From: Zeugodacus cucurbitae
Lineage: Eukaryota; Arthropoda; Insecta; Diptera; Tephritidae
Reading direction: 5' to 3'
Assembly: GCF_028554725.1 (NCBI RefSeq)
Contig: NC_071670.1
Location: 35,706,001-35,770,000, forward strand
DNA: 64,000 nt
In this document: positions 24,345-36,790 of the stretch, piece after piece
Layout: each line of letters begins with the position of its first letter
Numbering within the stretch: position 1 is the first letter of the stretch
Position numbers and translations under genes: made by a program
Notes under the pieces: model-generated
What the model saw: only the letters and a program-made list of their open reading frames with translations
Told to the model about the DNA's origin: nothing
Databases searched by the model: none

Positions 24345-25670
24345 CTACAGTTGCTTGAGGTTGTGTTGGAAATGCATCATTTTTAGCAGATAGAGCGTAA
24401 AGTGGCGTAGTCCATGCCGACCGCCGAAGATCGCCAGCAGAAGAGATGAGAGCGCGCGACGCGAGCTATGAGTGGCTAAAAATGACCGAAAAGAAGCAAA
24501 AGAAAACACTGTTAATGCAGCTGTTGTTGGTCAACTGGTTGCGCTCTCGCTGGTGAAGACCCAAGAGCGCGCTGTGTGTGAGAGCAGAGCGCGCGAGAGT
24601 AAGCGGCGGTAGAGCGTGCGCGTGAACGTAGAATGGTAGCTTAAACAAGCATAAACAATTTGTTTTATTCGAAGTACGGCTTAAAATGTAGGTTTTGTTG
24701 CTAGTAGTGTGTTATTTGGAGCGTTTTTCTTGTCTTGTTGAATTTTTATTACCTTTAAAACTACTAAAACTGGCACAGTTCTTTTCAAGAATTATAAGCG
24801 CTACTTAGACACTTAAAATTGCATTTGTTTATAATGGTACTGATAACAAATAGCATAGCAAATCTTTACTAGAACTTCTGCCGTGTATTCGTAGCACACT
24901 TATCTAATCCGTAAATCCATCACGTGTCACACTTTCCAACTGCTTTCAGTCAGAAACACTTTTCAACGGCTTCTTTAACGCCAACGCACGCACCTTCTAC
25001 TGCAGCCATATATACCTACATACTCGTACTTACATATATACATATGTACATATGTATGTACAATTTATGGTCATCAGAAAGTCAAAGAAAAAACCATATT
25101 ATTAACATGTGTTTGAAACTACTTTATCAGTTGACACCCTATCGGAAAACTTAAGCCAACTCAAGAGATTCTGCTATTGAAGAAGTATTAAAAATATATA
25201 TAGGCATAGATAAAGTATTAAAGATATTTGTGAGGTCGTTCAATTACTTTTTACCACAGAATATTCACAACTTTCAAACTATTCCAGCAAAATAATTATA
25301 ATTGACATTAGTCATATATTTTGATCAGAATAACATCAAACTAGTCAAAAAATTTCCTACAAGGCAAGTAAGTAAATTATCACAGCTGTTTATACGTAGC
25401 CGACACTCTCAGCTCATGCTACAGCAATTTCTCCCGAAGTGATGGCCATCGATTGCGCTGCCATAAGAAAAATCACCGATCGATTCAATCATCCGGCTAA
25501 CATGTACGCACAAATATAAATGTGACTGTATGTGTGCGCATAGTACTTTCTGCAATGAAAGTCGTTTCCCAGCCGTAAACATTCTGACACACAAGCGCAC
25601 ATGCAGCTCACAATAGCAGAAAACTAAGTCAAAACCAAAAAGTTGTTTACACACATTGCTTGTGTGTCGG
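24345..25670. other. Candidate upstream regulatory region between two head-to-head starts
   Basis: 24420-24640 is unusually GC-rich for the window, with GCGCGCGA, GAGAGCG and AGAGCGCGC words, suggesting GAGA-type promoter-proximal sequence. The rest is AT-rich with a CATATGTA patch at 25,020-25,060. No gene is supported. Confidence 0.35.
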
Positions 25671-25720
25671 TATATAATATGTGGGAATGTACGATCAATT
25701 GCAGTTGATCGAGCGAGCGT
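25671..25720 (+). promoter_or_regulatory. Candidate TATA/Inr promoter, plus strand, +1 near 25703
   Basis: TATATAATA begins at 25671. GCAGTTG, five of six to the Inr, has its A at 25703, giving TATA at about -32, within the normal range. CGAGCGAGCG follows at about +12 to +17, close to but not at the MTE position. Downstream, CTCTCAG then GTATTG could be a donor near 25736. TATA-like strings are common in this AT-rich DNA, so the spacing is the only real support. It would face away from the 24341 promoter, 1.36 kb off. Confidence 0.3.
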
Positions 25721-25777
25721 TTATTTGCTCTCAGGTATTGCCTGATCTGATTGCCTTCCGTTCGGCTTGAGTGACGC

Positions 25778-25945
25778 TGTTAATCATGTGTTTTAACAGT
25801 ACTTCACTTCTGTTAGTTTAGTTGGGGGTGTTAACAGCGAATGTTAAAATGTGATCTCTGCTGTTACTGTGCATAAGTGATTGCAGTGAGAGCGAATACT
25901 GTTAATAAGAGTATGCTAATAGCAGTATGTAAGTTGTTAACAGAA
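25778..25945. promoter_or_regulatory. Cluster of TGTTAAC-type motifs
   Basis: Within about 170 bp there are at least eight CTGTTA/TAACAG-type words in both orientations: near 25780, 25792, 25811, 25829, 25842, 25860, 25899 and 25932. Two are the full palindrome GTTAAC. The density far exceeds neighbouring sequence. It may be a homotypic transcription-factor cluster or a decayed short tandem repeat. The factor is unknown. Confidence 0.4.
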
Positions 25946-25970
25946 GCAGTAAATAATATAATAATAATAT

Positions 25971-26390
25971 AATAAATAAAATAAAATAAAATAAAATAAA
26001 ATAAAATAAAATAAAATAAAATAAAATAAAATAAAATAAAATAAAATAAAATAAGATAAAATAAAATAAAATAAAATAAAATAAAATAAAATAAAATAAA
26101 ATAAAATAAAATAAAATAAAATAAAATAAAATAAAATAATATAAAATAAAATAAAATAAAATAAAATAAAATAAAATAAAATAAAATAAAATAAAATAAA
26201 ATAAAATAAAATAAAATAAAATAAAATAAAATAAAATAAAATAAAATAAAATAAAATAAAATAAAATAAAATAAAATAAAATAAAATAAAATAAAATAAA
26301 ATAAAATAAAATAAAATAAAATAAAATAAAATAAAATAAAATAAAATAAAATAAAATAAAATAAAATAAAATAAAATAAAAAAAAATAAA
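25971..26390. repeat. (TAAAA)n pentanucleotide array, about 80 copies
   Basis: Nearly pure ATAAA units for about 400 bp. The only interior changes I see are G at about 26055 and a T at about 26140. Edges degrade to AATAAATAA on the left and AATTAAATTAA on the right. Read on the minus strand it gives a 183-codon FILFY repeat frame with no biological meaning. The near absence of decay indicates a young or actively expanding array. Confidence 0.97.
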
Positions 26391-28416
26391 ATTAAATTAA
26401 ATTGAATTAAATAAATCACAACATAATTGTTGCACATTATTGATTTTATTATATTTTCCATTATTTCAGAAATGGGAAATAGCAACAATACTTAGGAAGG
26501 AATTGAATTACTAAAGGCATGTTCCCCGATAAGTGATGAATGATATAAGTATATATCGAAAAATATCTAATTTTCTAGAAAAGTTCTACAAAACGAATTA
26601 AAATTGCCTGCAATTATCTAGTAAAATATATGTATATGTTGCAATTACATATCCACATAATTGGACTAAATGAAATTTTTATTTTGCTTTTGCCTAAGAA
26701 GAAGCATCAGAAAAATTTGGCTTCCATCAAGCAGTCATTAATGACTTTGAAATTGATTTGCTATATGCTATGTAATGTGTGGTCCATCAATTATCGGGGG
26801 ATCTACTTGTATGTAAGTCTCATATTTTATGTATGTTTGAATGTGCCTATGCGCACCAGCTTCATTTGCTTAGCTGCAACAATAGTTTTGTAGAACAGAA
26901 CTAACACAATTCAGCTCAAATAGCATAGCCAGCATTGCACTTTTTGCCGACACACACACACTCATGTGCTGCAGCAGGAACACCAACTGTGATGTGGCTG
27001 CCACTTATATTTGCTTAAGAGCTCATTAAGCGTGATATGTAACAGGCATGCTTCATTATGTGTTAGATATGAGCAATAATTATGGCTATATTTATATAAT
27101 ATACATATGTATAACTTCACAGCCCCCACAGTGTTCTTTAACCCCTCAAAACATATTGTTGTTGTAATGTTTGCATACTTTTCCAATTATTACCATACGT
27201 TATATGAGACTTCCATGTGTCTCTGCATCTGTATGAGTGTGTGTGCATGTGTGCAGACATATTTCCCTTTTATTGCATTTATGCAGTGTAACTTGAGTAT
27301 GTGTTATTATGCAGCTGAAACATTCGCATTGTAAACAAATTTGGCCAACAAAAAACATTTTTATTGCCAGAAATTCGCACAGCTGAATTAAATCGGAAAA
27401 TGTTCGCAAACTTTTTGCCGAGCTGAAAAGCACACGCAAGTACATTTCTGTACACACACATTAACGAAAGTGCATATGTAATTGTTTTTTGTTGTTGTTG
27501 CGCAATTTATTCGCAGGAAAAGCGTGTTTCCTTCTTTATTTCGAATTTAAACAGGCGTTTCAGCTTTACGATTGCTTTCCGTCGCACGAAAAAGTTACAA
27601 ACCCACTCACACATAAATATATATGTAAGTATGTATTCGAGTGCATTTTATTTTAAATAAAGTATTTTTAATTGCGTTAAGTTTTACATTTAAAAAATGT
27701 AAATCGAAATTGTGATATAAACACTTCCGGTAATATTTATTTTCGCACTCCAAACATACTTACTGATTGTATTCCTTTTAACATTACATTTTGTTAAATT
27801 CGTACTTTTTCACAAGTGCACATTCGCATGTAAATACAAAAATGTGTGTTGGTAATAAATATTTAATGCATTTGGTGTGTTAATCGAATATTTTCGGCAT
27901 TTGCTTATTTAGGTCACGTTTTGCACACCGCCGTCGCCTCTAGTGTGGGTTGAAGGCTTGTTTTTTAGTTATTCAAAATTTCTGTGAGACTTTTCCTGCT
28001 TACGTGCTGTAAATGCATTACGGGAAGGACACTCCGCTGGAGGACACTAAATTTCAAGTGAACTTTTAGGAAACTAAAACTTGAAATATTTAATATTTTT
28101 TGTGGAAATAACCACAATTTGCGACAAAAATTAACATAGGTCAAGGAAAGTCAAAAATGAATCGGTGCTTATGCATAAAGTTCAATTAACTCAAAGAAAA
28201 TTGGCGATTGACCGTCAAAGACGATGGGATTACAGCCAAACATTGTCAGGGGCTCTAATGTAAATAGATATTGCACTGACTAATTACTCAGATCTCTAAA
28301 TAAGACGATCAAAGACCTATTGAGGGGTTATTTGAAAACCATAGTTTATGCAAGAAATTTAGAGATAAGACTAAGACTAAATCCATGGTATAGTATACTA
28401 AAATCATCGACATATA
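26391..28416. other. AT-rich non-coding DNA
   Basis: No supported gene. Scattered CATATGTA, TGTGTG and ACAC tracts occur (for example 27,200-27,260). Short frames on both strands are Cys/His-rich because of these tracts. Nothing else was recognised. Confidence 0.5.
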
Positions 28417-29348
28417 AAGGGTGATTTTTTAAGAGCTTGATAACTTTTTTTAAAAAAAAACGCATAAAATTTGCAAAATCTCATCGGTTCTTTATTTGAA
28501 ACGTTAGATTGGTTCATGACATTTACTTTTTGAAGATAATTTCATTTAAATGTTGACCGCGGCTGCGTCTTAGGTGGTCCATTCGGAAAGTCCAATTTTG
28601 GGCAACTTTTTCGAGCATTTCGGCCGGAATAGCCCGAATTTCTTCGGAAATGTTGTCTTCCAAAGCTGGAATAGTTGCTGGCTTATTTCTGTAGACTTTA
28701 GACTTGACGTAGCCCCACAAAAAATAGTCTAAAGGCGTTAAATCGCATGATCTTGGTGGCCAACTTACGGGTCCATTTCTTGAGATGAATTGTTCTCCGA
28801 AGTTTTCCCTCAAAATGGCCATAGAATCGCGAGCTGTGTGGCATGTAGCGCCATCTTGTTGAAACCACATGTCAACCAAGTTCAGTTCTTCCATTTTTGG
28901 CAACAAAAAGTTTGTTAGCATCGAACGATAGCGATCGCCATTCACCGTAACGTTGCGTCCAACAGCATATTTGAAAAAATACGGTCCAATGATTCCACCA
29001 GCGTACAAACCACACCAAACAGTGCATTTTTCGGGATGCATGGGCAGTTCTTGAACGGCTTCTGGTTGCTCTTCACCCCAAATGCGGCAATTTTGCTTAT
29101 TTACGTAGCCATTCAACCAGAAATGAGCCTCATCGCTGAACAAAATTTGTCGATAAACACATTTCGAACCGAACACTGATTTTGGTAATAAAATTCAATG
29201 ATTTGCAAGCGTTGCTCGTTAGTAAGTCTATTCACGATGAAATGTCAAAGCATACTGAGCATCTTTCTCTTTGACACCATGTCTGAAATCCCACGTGATC
29301 TGTCAAATACTAATGCATGAAAATCCTAACCTCAAAAAAATCACCCGT
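28417..29348 (-). mobile_element. Tc1/mariner-superfamily transposon, internally deleted copy with TIRs and TA duplication
   Basis: The ends are inverted: AAGGGTGATTTTTT on the left and the complement of ACGGGTGATTTTTT on the right, identical over GGGTGATTTTTT. TA flanks both sides (28415-28416 and 29349-29350), the target duplication expected for this superfamily. At 932 bp it is shorter than an autonomous element because the transposase lacks its DNA-binding and linker region. It is oriented on the minus strand. The retained TIRs mean it could be mobilised in trans, but nothing in the sequence shows that it has been. Confidence 0.85.
28523..29236 (-). pseudogene. DDE_3-type transposase (Tc1/mariner superfamily), N-terminal region deleted and frameshifted
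   Basis: The long open part (28523-29176) is the catalytic half. FSDEAHFWLNGYVNKQN holds the first Asp, WFQQDGATCHTARD the second, and SCDLTPLDYFLWGYVKSKVY the third acidic residue (Asp, about 36 residues after the second). It ends in RGQHLNEIIFKK and a stop. Upstream, a short second frame (about 29160-29236) encodes the start of the family's N-terminus, NRLTNEQRLQIIEFYYQNQC, with GTG where the usual ATG stands. Between the two, the helix-turn-helix and linker segment of roughly 120 residues is missing, and the frame changes at the junction. The catalytic residues look intact, but the gene cannot make a DNA-binding transposase. Confidence 0.88.
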
Positions 29349-29350
29349 TA

Positions 29351-32300
29351 CATACCGCTACATAAATGGACTATGGAATTGCAACAAAAATAGTTGATTT
29401 TGCAATGTCCAATAAAATCGGACACTAGCTGGATGTTATGTTGAAAAATATTTCAAGAAAATTGTAAAAAAAAATAAATAAAATTAATCGAATAAATTAA
29501 ATTCAGAAGCATTCGCACATTTTATACCATCACTTAATGCCATTGGAAGATCGAACGTATTGAAACAATATAAATTTCATCACAAAGTAGAAAATCAGTG
29601 TATTGGGGCTAGAGGAATGTTGGGACTGATTTTGTATAAGGGTCTAGGTGGGTTTCAGAGGCTAAAAACATTGATATTTTCCATTTTTTTATATTTATAT
29701 ATACTATCATATACTTCATTGAAGCCATTCAACATATCAAAGATACGCATTTAAATAGTATTTTCTAAAAAATTTATTTAAAAATTCCGAAAACTTAACC
29801 GTTGGTACGTCATCTCCAATGATGTGTTAAAACAAATCCTTCGTCCATTAACTAGATAATGTTATTCCAAAAAAGGCCTGATGGGCGGAACTTCCAATGG
29901 GATTGATTTGATATTATTGTATAATAATAATATTTTTAACATATTGTACTATTTAATAAGAAAAAAAATATTTTTTCCAAATTTTTAAATTTTGAAACCC
30001 ACTTAATCCCTTAAACTAGAGTATGCTATAGAAAATATAATAATATACAAATTGATCGATCTATAGACCGATTTTTAGACTAGAATAATGAATTTTTAGA
30101 CTAAATGGCACTCAAAGCCTTGGCTTTCCAAATTCTAGTAACCTTTAACGTTAAAAAGACCCACAAAACACAAATCCCTAGCTGATTAAAGTGTGACTGA
30201 TGTCTCATAACAAATTTGAATGAAATTTTTCATTGTCCATGTTAATGAACCGACTGCTGATTGAGGGCAAAAAACCTGACCTTTCACAATGACAACTTTT
30301 TGTTGTGTTTTGGAACGCACAGCGCTCAAGAAATTCCCGCTTTTATTACACAACATTTTCACACTGATACACTAAATAAGAGAGACACTGAGTTTCTAGA
30401 ATTCCCGCAAGGAATTAACACTAAACATTCCAATTAATGGTGCAAACAGAACACCAAAGATGACGCAGACACATACAAACAAACATACACAAAAATACAA
30501 GAAAAATGAGCAAAACAACAGCCAACAACTTCATTCAAGTTCACACCGTATATTAGTATGTATGTATGTCTGTATGGGAATAGGTAGGGGGAGTCCGCAT
30601 GCGTATTAATTGTAATTTGTCATCATTCATGCAAAGCAGCCGGCCAAAATGAAGACGAGCACGGTCACACGCACCGACCGCCACACAGTCCGTCACAAAG
30701 AGGAATGCACTTAATTCAGGCTTTCATAGCAGTCCAATTACTTAGATTTATGCTTGATATACTCATACTTGTATGTACAATGAATGACACTGCCTTAAGA
30801 CTGGCTCCTCACGGCTGCCCTCTGCGCCACACACATTCACACATATTTGCCAATTTAATTGCATGTGTGCCTTTGTTACTTAATGTGTTGGAGTGGTGTG
30901 GTACTGTGTATCTGTATATTTGAAATGCTTTTGCGGCTTTGACTAGCCGTTTCACTTTGTAACTTAATGGATATGAGTGGTTATTAATCGAAATTTGAAC
31001 GCCTTGTAGTTGCTAGTGCGTTTGTGTGGGGCCTTTTATAGTTAGTATACGTAATAACTTCATATTTGTGCTGTTTCATTTATGACGATTGGGTGTCTAC
31101 GGGTATATATTTGATTAATATTGTTATAAAAGTAATTACGGAAAGGTGTCTATATTAGATTAATGATGGAAGAAATGCGCTGATATCGAAATATCGTGGC
31201 GAATTTACTGCTTTTATGAGTGGCACTTTTTACTAAGCGAGTGTGAGATAAAAAAGTTACAGGATACTGAAAAAATTTAGTTTTCACCCGCATATCAGAA
31301 AGCTAATAGACCGCTGGCTTTGGGTAATGTTAAAATACAGTTCCTCCAATGTTGGTTTAGGTAAAATGTGACAGCTGCGATTGATTTTGTTGCATTCGTG
31401 ATTGTTAATCAGTGGTTTTTTAACTTGGTTCAATTAAAGTAAGGAGGCCAAAAAGCTACAAAATTACCAATTTTTATTCAGACTCTTTGATTGAGCTCTT
31501 TTCCTTATGATGCATACAAGTATCGAAACAAAGCCAAATAACTATTTCATATGCTGAGAGATATAAAAAATCTCTGCTAAACCCTTTTTGATCAGAATAA
31601 GCAATTTAGAAAATACTATAAGCTATTGTGAAACCTATATAACCTACAATGGAAGCATCATATTAAAAACCTCCCATACAACCATGAAATTTAAAAAATT
31701 CTAAATTATTATAGTCGATACGCAATTGACATGATAGTAGAGAAATAAGGTATGTATTCAACCACTATTTTCTTTATATCATTTATTGGGGGTCAAACAA
31801 TTGTCTCTAACAGGTGTAGTGATCTAATTGCCTTCAGCTTAAAACCCGATAAAATTCTGAGTTTTGATTATTGTATAAAGCTAACCATATTTCTTATTAA
31901 TGAGTTGAGTCCATTTTTATGACTGTTTCTAATTTGCCAGGTTAAGATTGGCAAATACTAAGATTTTCAAAAATCAAGTCGTCATAATGTACTTGTTAGG
32001 CACTATCTGAGTTAAATCTCATACCGATACAATATACTAAAATATTACTTGGTTAAAATGAGCTTTCACAAGACACTCGTCATTAATTTGTATTATCCAC
32101 CCAGCCAGTGTAATTCAGACCACTTCTGCCATAGTCCAACATGGACATTTCGTATAAATGTCGATAGATGGCGCCAATTGCAAACAAAAACTTCTAACAT
32201 TGTAACAAAATCAAATTTTTTATAGCATGCGATTTAAAAAAAACATATATTTTATATCATGAGAGAAAAAATATTTTTGGTGGAATGAAATAAAATAATT

Positions 32301-35164
32301 AGAAATTATTTCATTCCAGCAAAGAATCAAATGGAAATAAAACCTTTCGTATTATTTTATTTTGTTTAATATTTTAAACACCAAGGTTACGAGGATGCTG
32401 TTATTGATGTAAAACTAACACCAACAACTTCTATGGCAAATTTTTTACATACGCACTGATTATATAAATTTATTTCTTTAATGAAAATTCATAATTAAAT
32501 TTATAATAATTTAGGCAAAAATATATTATATTTATGTGCATGTGACCTTTCCTCTTTATTAAAAACAAAACACAAATAATACAATTAAACATATTAATCA
32601 CTGAATTCGAGAATCTGATTTATGCATTTCCTTACTTCTCGTCCATTCTTGTTTTTTTATCTTCATTCAAAGCATCGAGAAACATTTACATTTTCAAATC
32701 GCCTGTGGCGTTGGTGGCAAACGAAAAAGAGATACACTCGACAGCAGACAAGCTCCAGCAGCAACTTGCCAAAAAGCAACCAGGCTGCCAGATCGACGCA
32801 GCAAGCGAACGCATATACTTTATGTTAGCTGCAAACTTTTTAAATTCTTATTTATATATAAACGAGTTGTTGTTGTTGTGCGTATACCAAAAGTGCTAAA
32901 GTTTGTTTGCGTCTGGAGGAGTATGCCGCCACCAATCAACACTTACCACCCATTAACGCCTTGGCTCGCATGTCTCTGCTCAAATTAAATTTCGCAAAAT
33001 TTCCAATAAGTTTTGTATAAGTGTGTGGGTATGTATGTAAGTGTTCCTGTTTGTTTGTAAACAAACGGCCGGAGCGTATATGCGCGCCAAAATAAATTAT
33101 CGTGTTCAAGTTATAAATTTATTTGAAACAATTTTTCTGTGTTTGTGTGTGTGTCTGTATGGGTGCTCTGAGTTGCATACTTGCGCGGCGCAGTGTTTCA
33201 TTTCCGTAATTACGCACCCGCAACCCAACCCCATGCAGTCTGCTTCATTTTCAAAACACTTTTCGTATATTTTTTCGAAATTCGCCTGTCGCCCCCCACC
33301 CAAGGCTTTTCAACGCCAAACCACACACAAATACAGTTCCCACAGCCAGTCGACGCGTTTCTACGCCAACAACAACAACAAACTGCCAATATACTCACAT
33401 ACAGTTTTACGTATTTTAAACGCGCATAAATTTGTATTTGCCACAAAATCGAAAATGAAAATAATTAAAATATATTTGGTGGTTGATTTGCTGGTGTGAA
33501 ATGATTTTCACTCCAGAGCAATTTATTGGCGCGCCATTTGTTGTTATTTTTGTTGCTACTTTTTGTATATTTTTCCAGCATTTTTATTTTGCTATTTTCC
33601 TACACTTTGTTGCTGTCATTTATTGCTTTGGCTTTGGTTGTTTTTATTTTTGGTTTTTGTTGTTTTTTTTTGTCGATTTTTGGCAAACACGCTCCGCTGA
33701 CAACTCGCTCAGCTGAAAAGTGCGCAAAATTTACATTTTCAATTCATTTTATATGGAAATTTTCAATTTGAATGCGAAAAAAGGTGGCCTAAGAGCCGTA
33801 TAATGAAAATTGGGAGGGGGGGAATGAAATGCAGCAATTTTCCAATTTTAATTTCTGTTTGCTGTTGCGCGTTGATGTGTAACAGCTGAAGTGGTGTGTT
33901 CTTGTAATGAAATAAATGGAAATTAAATGCTAGAAATTCTATATGTAACGACAGCATATGCTGATTGGCGGTATTGTGTGCGCAATACACACTCGTTTCT
34001 GAAATGAAAAATGCAACAATTTCAAATCGTTCGGTTTTGTTAAGTGGTTTTGAAGTAGGAATTTACAACAATATGTTGCATAGGCCACAGCAGCTTTGCT
34101 TGAAATTGCCCGTGGTTCTAGAGTTTGTGTTTTTTCAACTTTCGCAACATGTTGCAGGGAATTTTAATTTCTTCCCATTAGGTTCTCATAATTATTTTAC
34201 ACTTATTCGTTTTTGTGGCAAATAGATAATATTAGAAATATTTTTATTCTCAAATAGGGATTTTTGTAAATTTTTTAAACAAAAAATAGTAAGATCTGTA
34301 AGGTTAAACACACTACGCTCAAGGGAATATACCTCAAATTGGACTTTTGGTGGACATTTAATAAAAAATAATAATTGCGTTTTTTATATCGAAATTTTAG
34401 AAATTGATATTAGAGCGTTTATATGTGCTGAGTGCACTCAAAAAAAATTCTAATCAATCGGTCAAGCCGTTTTTTAAATACGATGAAGGAAAGTTTGAAA
34501 AACACAATTTTGAGAAAACACGTTCAAAGTTCTCAGCGCTTCGAACAGCTCCACTTCTAACTGCTGTATCTCTGAAACGACGATATACACGATATACGAT
34601 ATCGACGATATACACGATAGGATTTTGAACTCTACCCACTTAGTGGTGACGGATGTTAATACTACTCGGTTCTGCCCTCGACAGCTGATCGAACAGCACA
34701 TATAGGAATTATAATAATTTCTTACGCTTTAAACACCACCCGAATTTCTCTGCACTTGAAGCACTACTCATTTCCCAATCTCAAATTCCCGCACTTGTTC
34801 CGCAACAGCAATGCGATATTCTCGCTGCTTCCACGAAAAGCTTTCGCTTTTCCTTATAAGTACCGGTATACCTACTCCCGCAGCTTTGTAACGGTTGCAA
34901 TGGTCACGCAATTGACACGCCCGCAGCAATCTTTACCTTCACCCAATTCCATTACGAGTGGTCTTACCGCCTTGCAACACTTACATATGTACGTTTGCAC
35001 CACTTGAACTGATTTCTTTATAGTCCAATATATGTACTTTTCCATGGGCACTTTCGCTGTGCAGCCGGCAGTCTTCTTTCCTCGTATTCCCATTTCGATT
35101 GCATTCAATGAAGCCACTTTAAGCTCAACGCGCATAATATTTCGTAATTCACATTTTATTACGC
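29351..35164. other. AT-rich non-coding DNA with minor structures
   Basis: No supported gene. Notable items: a 12-bp inverted repeat, GGAATGAAATAA at 32282-32293 with its complement at 32307-32318; an Arg/Gln-rich open patch at 32705-32900; and CGATATACACGATA duplicated around an internal palindrome near 34580-34620. CAA/CA-rich tracts at 33100-33420 produce overlapping frames on both strands. I recognise no domain or RNA gene. Confidence 0.5.
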
Positions 35165-35440
35165 AGGTCGTTCGCCGAACTCAACGAGAAACTGCCGGCC
35201 AGCGCTCCACTGCAGGGCGGTCCGTTGAGGCCACTTCATATTGCGGGCGGACCGCATCGAGGACTGTGTGCTGTACTGTGCCCTGTGCCGCAGCGCTGGT
35301 CAAAAGCTTAATTTTTACGACCGTTATGTGTGTGAAAGGCGGCTCGAGTGCTCCCGCGTTCTGCAACAAAGGCGTTCACTTTCCACAGCGCTTCCAAATA
35401 CATGCATATGTATGCATTTCTTCTCCTCATAGCCGTCTTC
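35165..35440 (+). other. Unidentified higher-GC patch with long open stretches
   Basis: This is one of the few GC-rich blocks. It follows an ACGCAG acceptor-like site at about 35161-35166. One plus frame is open for about 100 codons, another reads FAELNEKLPASAPLQGG, and a third reads ADRIEDCVLYCALCRSAGQK with several Cys. No frame dominates and I recognise none of them. It may be a decayed exon, a promoter or CpG-rich regulatory DNA. Confidence 0.2.
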
Positions 35441-36419
35441 TGTGTTCTGTTTCTTCTGAAATGGCAATGTGATATTGTTTATTTTATTGCTGCTGTTTGT
35501 TGCTACTTATAATTACAGTTGTTGGCGGTATTTCCCCATACGAACGCTTCCGCATCGCGGCGAATCAGCTGAAGAAGTGCAATAAAAGTTGCAGCAACAA
35601 CAACAAGCTGTAATGTCGATGGCGTATCAAGTCGAAAATCAATTAAACCACTTTGTTGTTGCTGTTGCTGTTTGCTGCTCTTGCCGTTGATGTTTGCTGC
35701 AAGCGTGTCGGTGGCAGTTTTTTTTTGTTTTTTGCTGCAGTTAAGTAATTCATTAAGACGCTTTTAATTTGCCTGCAATATTTATTTTACCAGTGTGTTC
35801 CTTTGCAATACAATATTTTTAATGCCAACAGTAATGATTACACACATATGACTACTTACATACACATATGAAAACAAGTTGAATACAGTAAGTGTGAATT
35901 GAACTACTTTCGTTGATTTTCCCTCATTCTTGAGAAATATCAAGAACTATGTCGAAATATTGGATTTAACTTGAAGAAGTGAAAGTTCCTGCTTGAATTC
36001 GAGATTATGATTATGTTTGGAAGTTTGCAACGTTGGAATAAAGTCAGGTTTCAAAAATTTCAGAATAAAGTAAGTACGTGACCTACGGACGGTTTTTCCA
36101 TCTGTTCGCGATACAGATGTACGAGTACAAACCTGAGACATTTTGATGAAACCTCCTTCCTGAAATATCGAAATCCGCACTTGAAAAAGTTATTGTCTCA
36201 GCATTCAAATTTTTTATGACATATTCTAAACATCATTCCAGAGACAGGCAGGAAGAAAGGTAAAAGTTGTTTTTTCTATGAGAGGTCATCTACAAATGAT
36301 TGTTCTACGAAAGATCAGGGTGCGCAATTAACATTATAGCATTTCTGTAAGTACGTATGTTTTTATACTTCCTAGCCTATTTAGGTGATTATACACAAAT
36401 TTATTTGGACCACAACTCA
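35441..36419. other. Non-coding DNA
   Basis: GTT/CAA-rich at 35,500-35,720, otherwise AT-rich. No supported gene. Confidence 0.5.
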
Positions 36420-36790
36420 CAGTTGCACCACATCTCTAGTTCAGCTCCTTTGGGTCGAAGGAGCCCTAAATTGGCTACTCCTTGGGGGTGGCGGCGCATT
36501 CCGCAATCTAGGTGCATGTTGCACTGCCGTTGAGGCTGTAGTTATGTAGCACATAGCGTGTGGTCCACTCCCTATGGGGAGGCCTGAACAGGTCTAAAAA
36601 TGCCTCCATTCATTGCATGAAGTGTACCTAATAGAAGTGGAATTTGAATGGAGTCTCTTGGCGCATAAATAAACAAATACCTCAGGCCTGGGACTGGACC
36701 CAATGCCAGTTCGGAGTAGGAGGATATAGAGCAACTCTGCTGCAAGGAGTTGCTCCAGTGACGTACAACTAAACTTAAAACTTACCGATC
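36420..36790. other. Compositionally distinct island, possible mobile-element fragment
   Basis: About 370 bp of more balanced composition in AT-rich flanks, with words such as GGGGGTGGCGGCGC and GGCCTGGGACTGGACCC. All six frames are broken and no protein motif is recognised. A 3' or 5' untranslated part of a retroelement would fit, but this is only a guess from composition. Confidence 0.25.

Noticed and set aside
25937..26488. 183-codon minus-strand open frame (FILFY repeats)
   Set aside because: It is the translation of the (TAAAA)n array; a pentamer repeat without stops is open by construction.
33041..33499. 152-codon plus-strand frame
   Set aside because: Overlapping frames exist in other phases and on the minus strand; composition follows CAA/ACA tracts and no domain is present.
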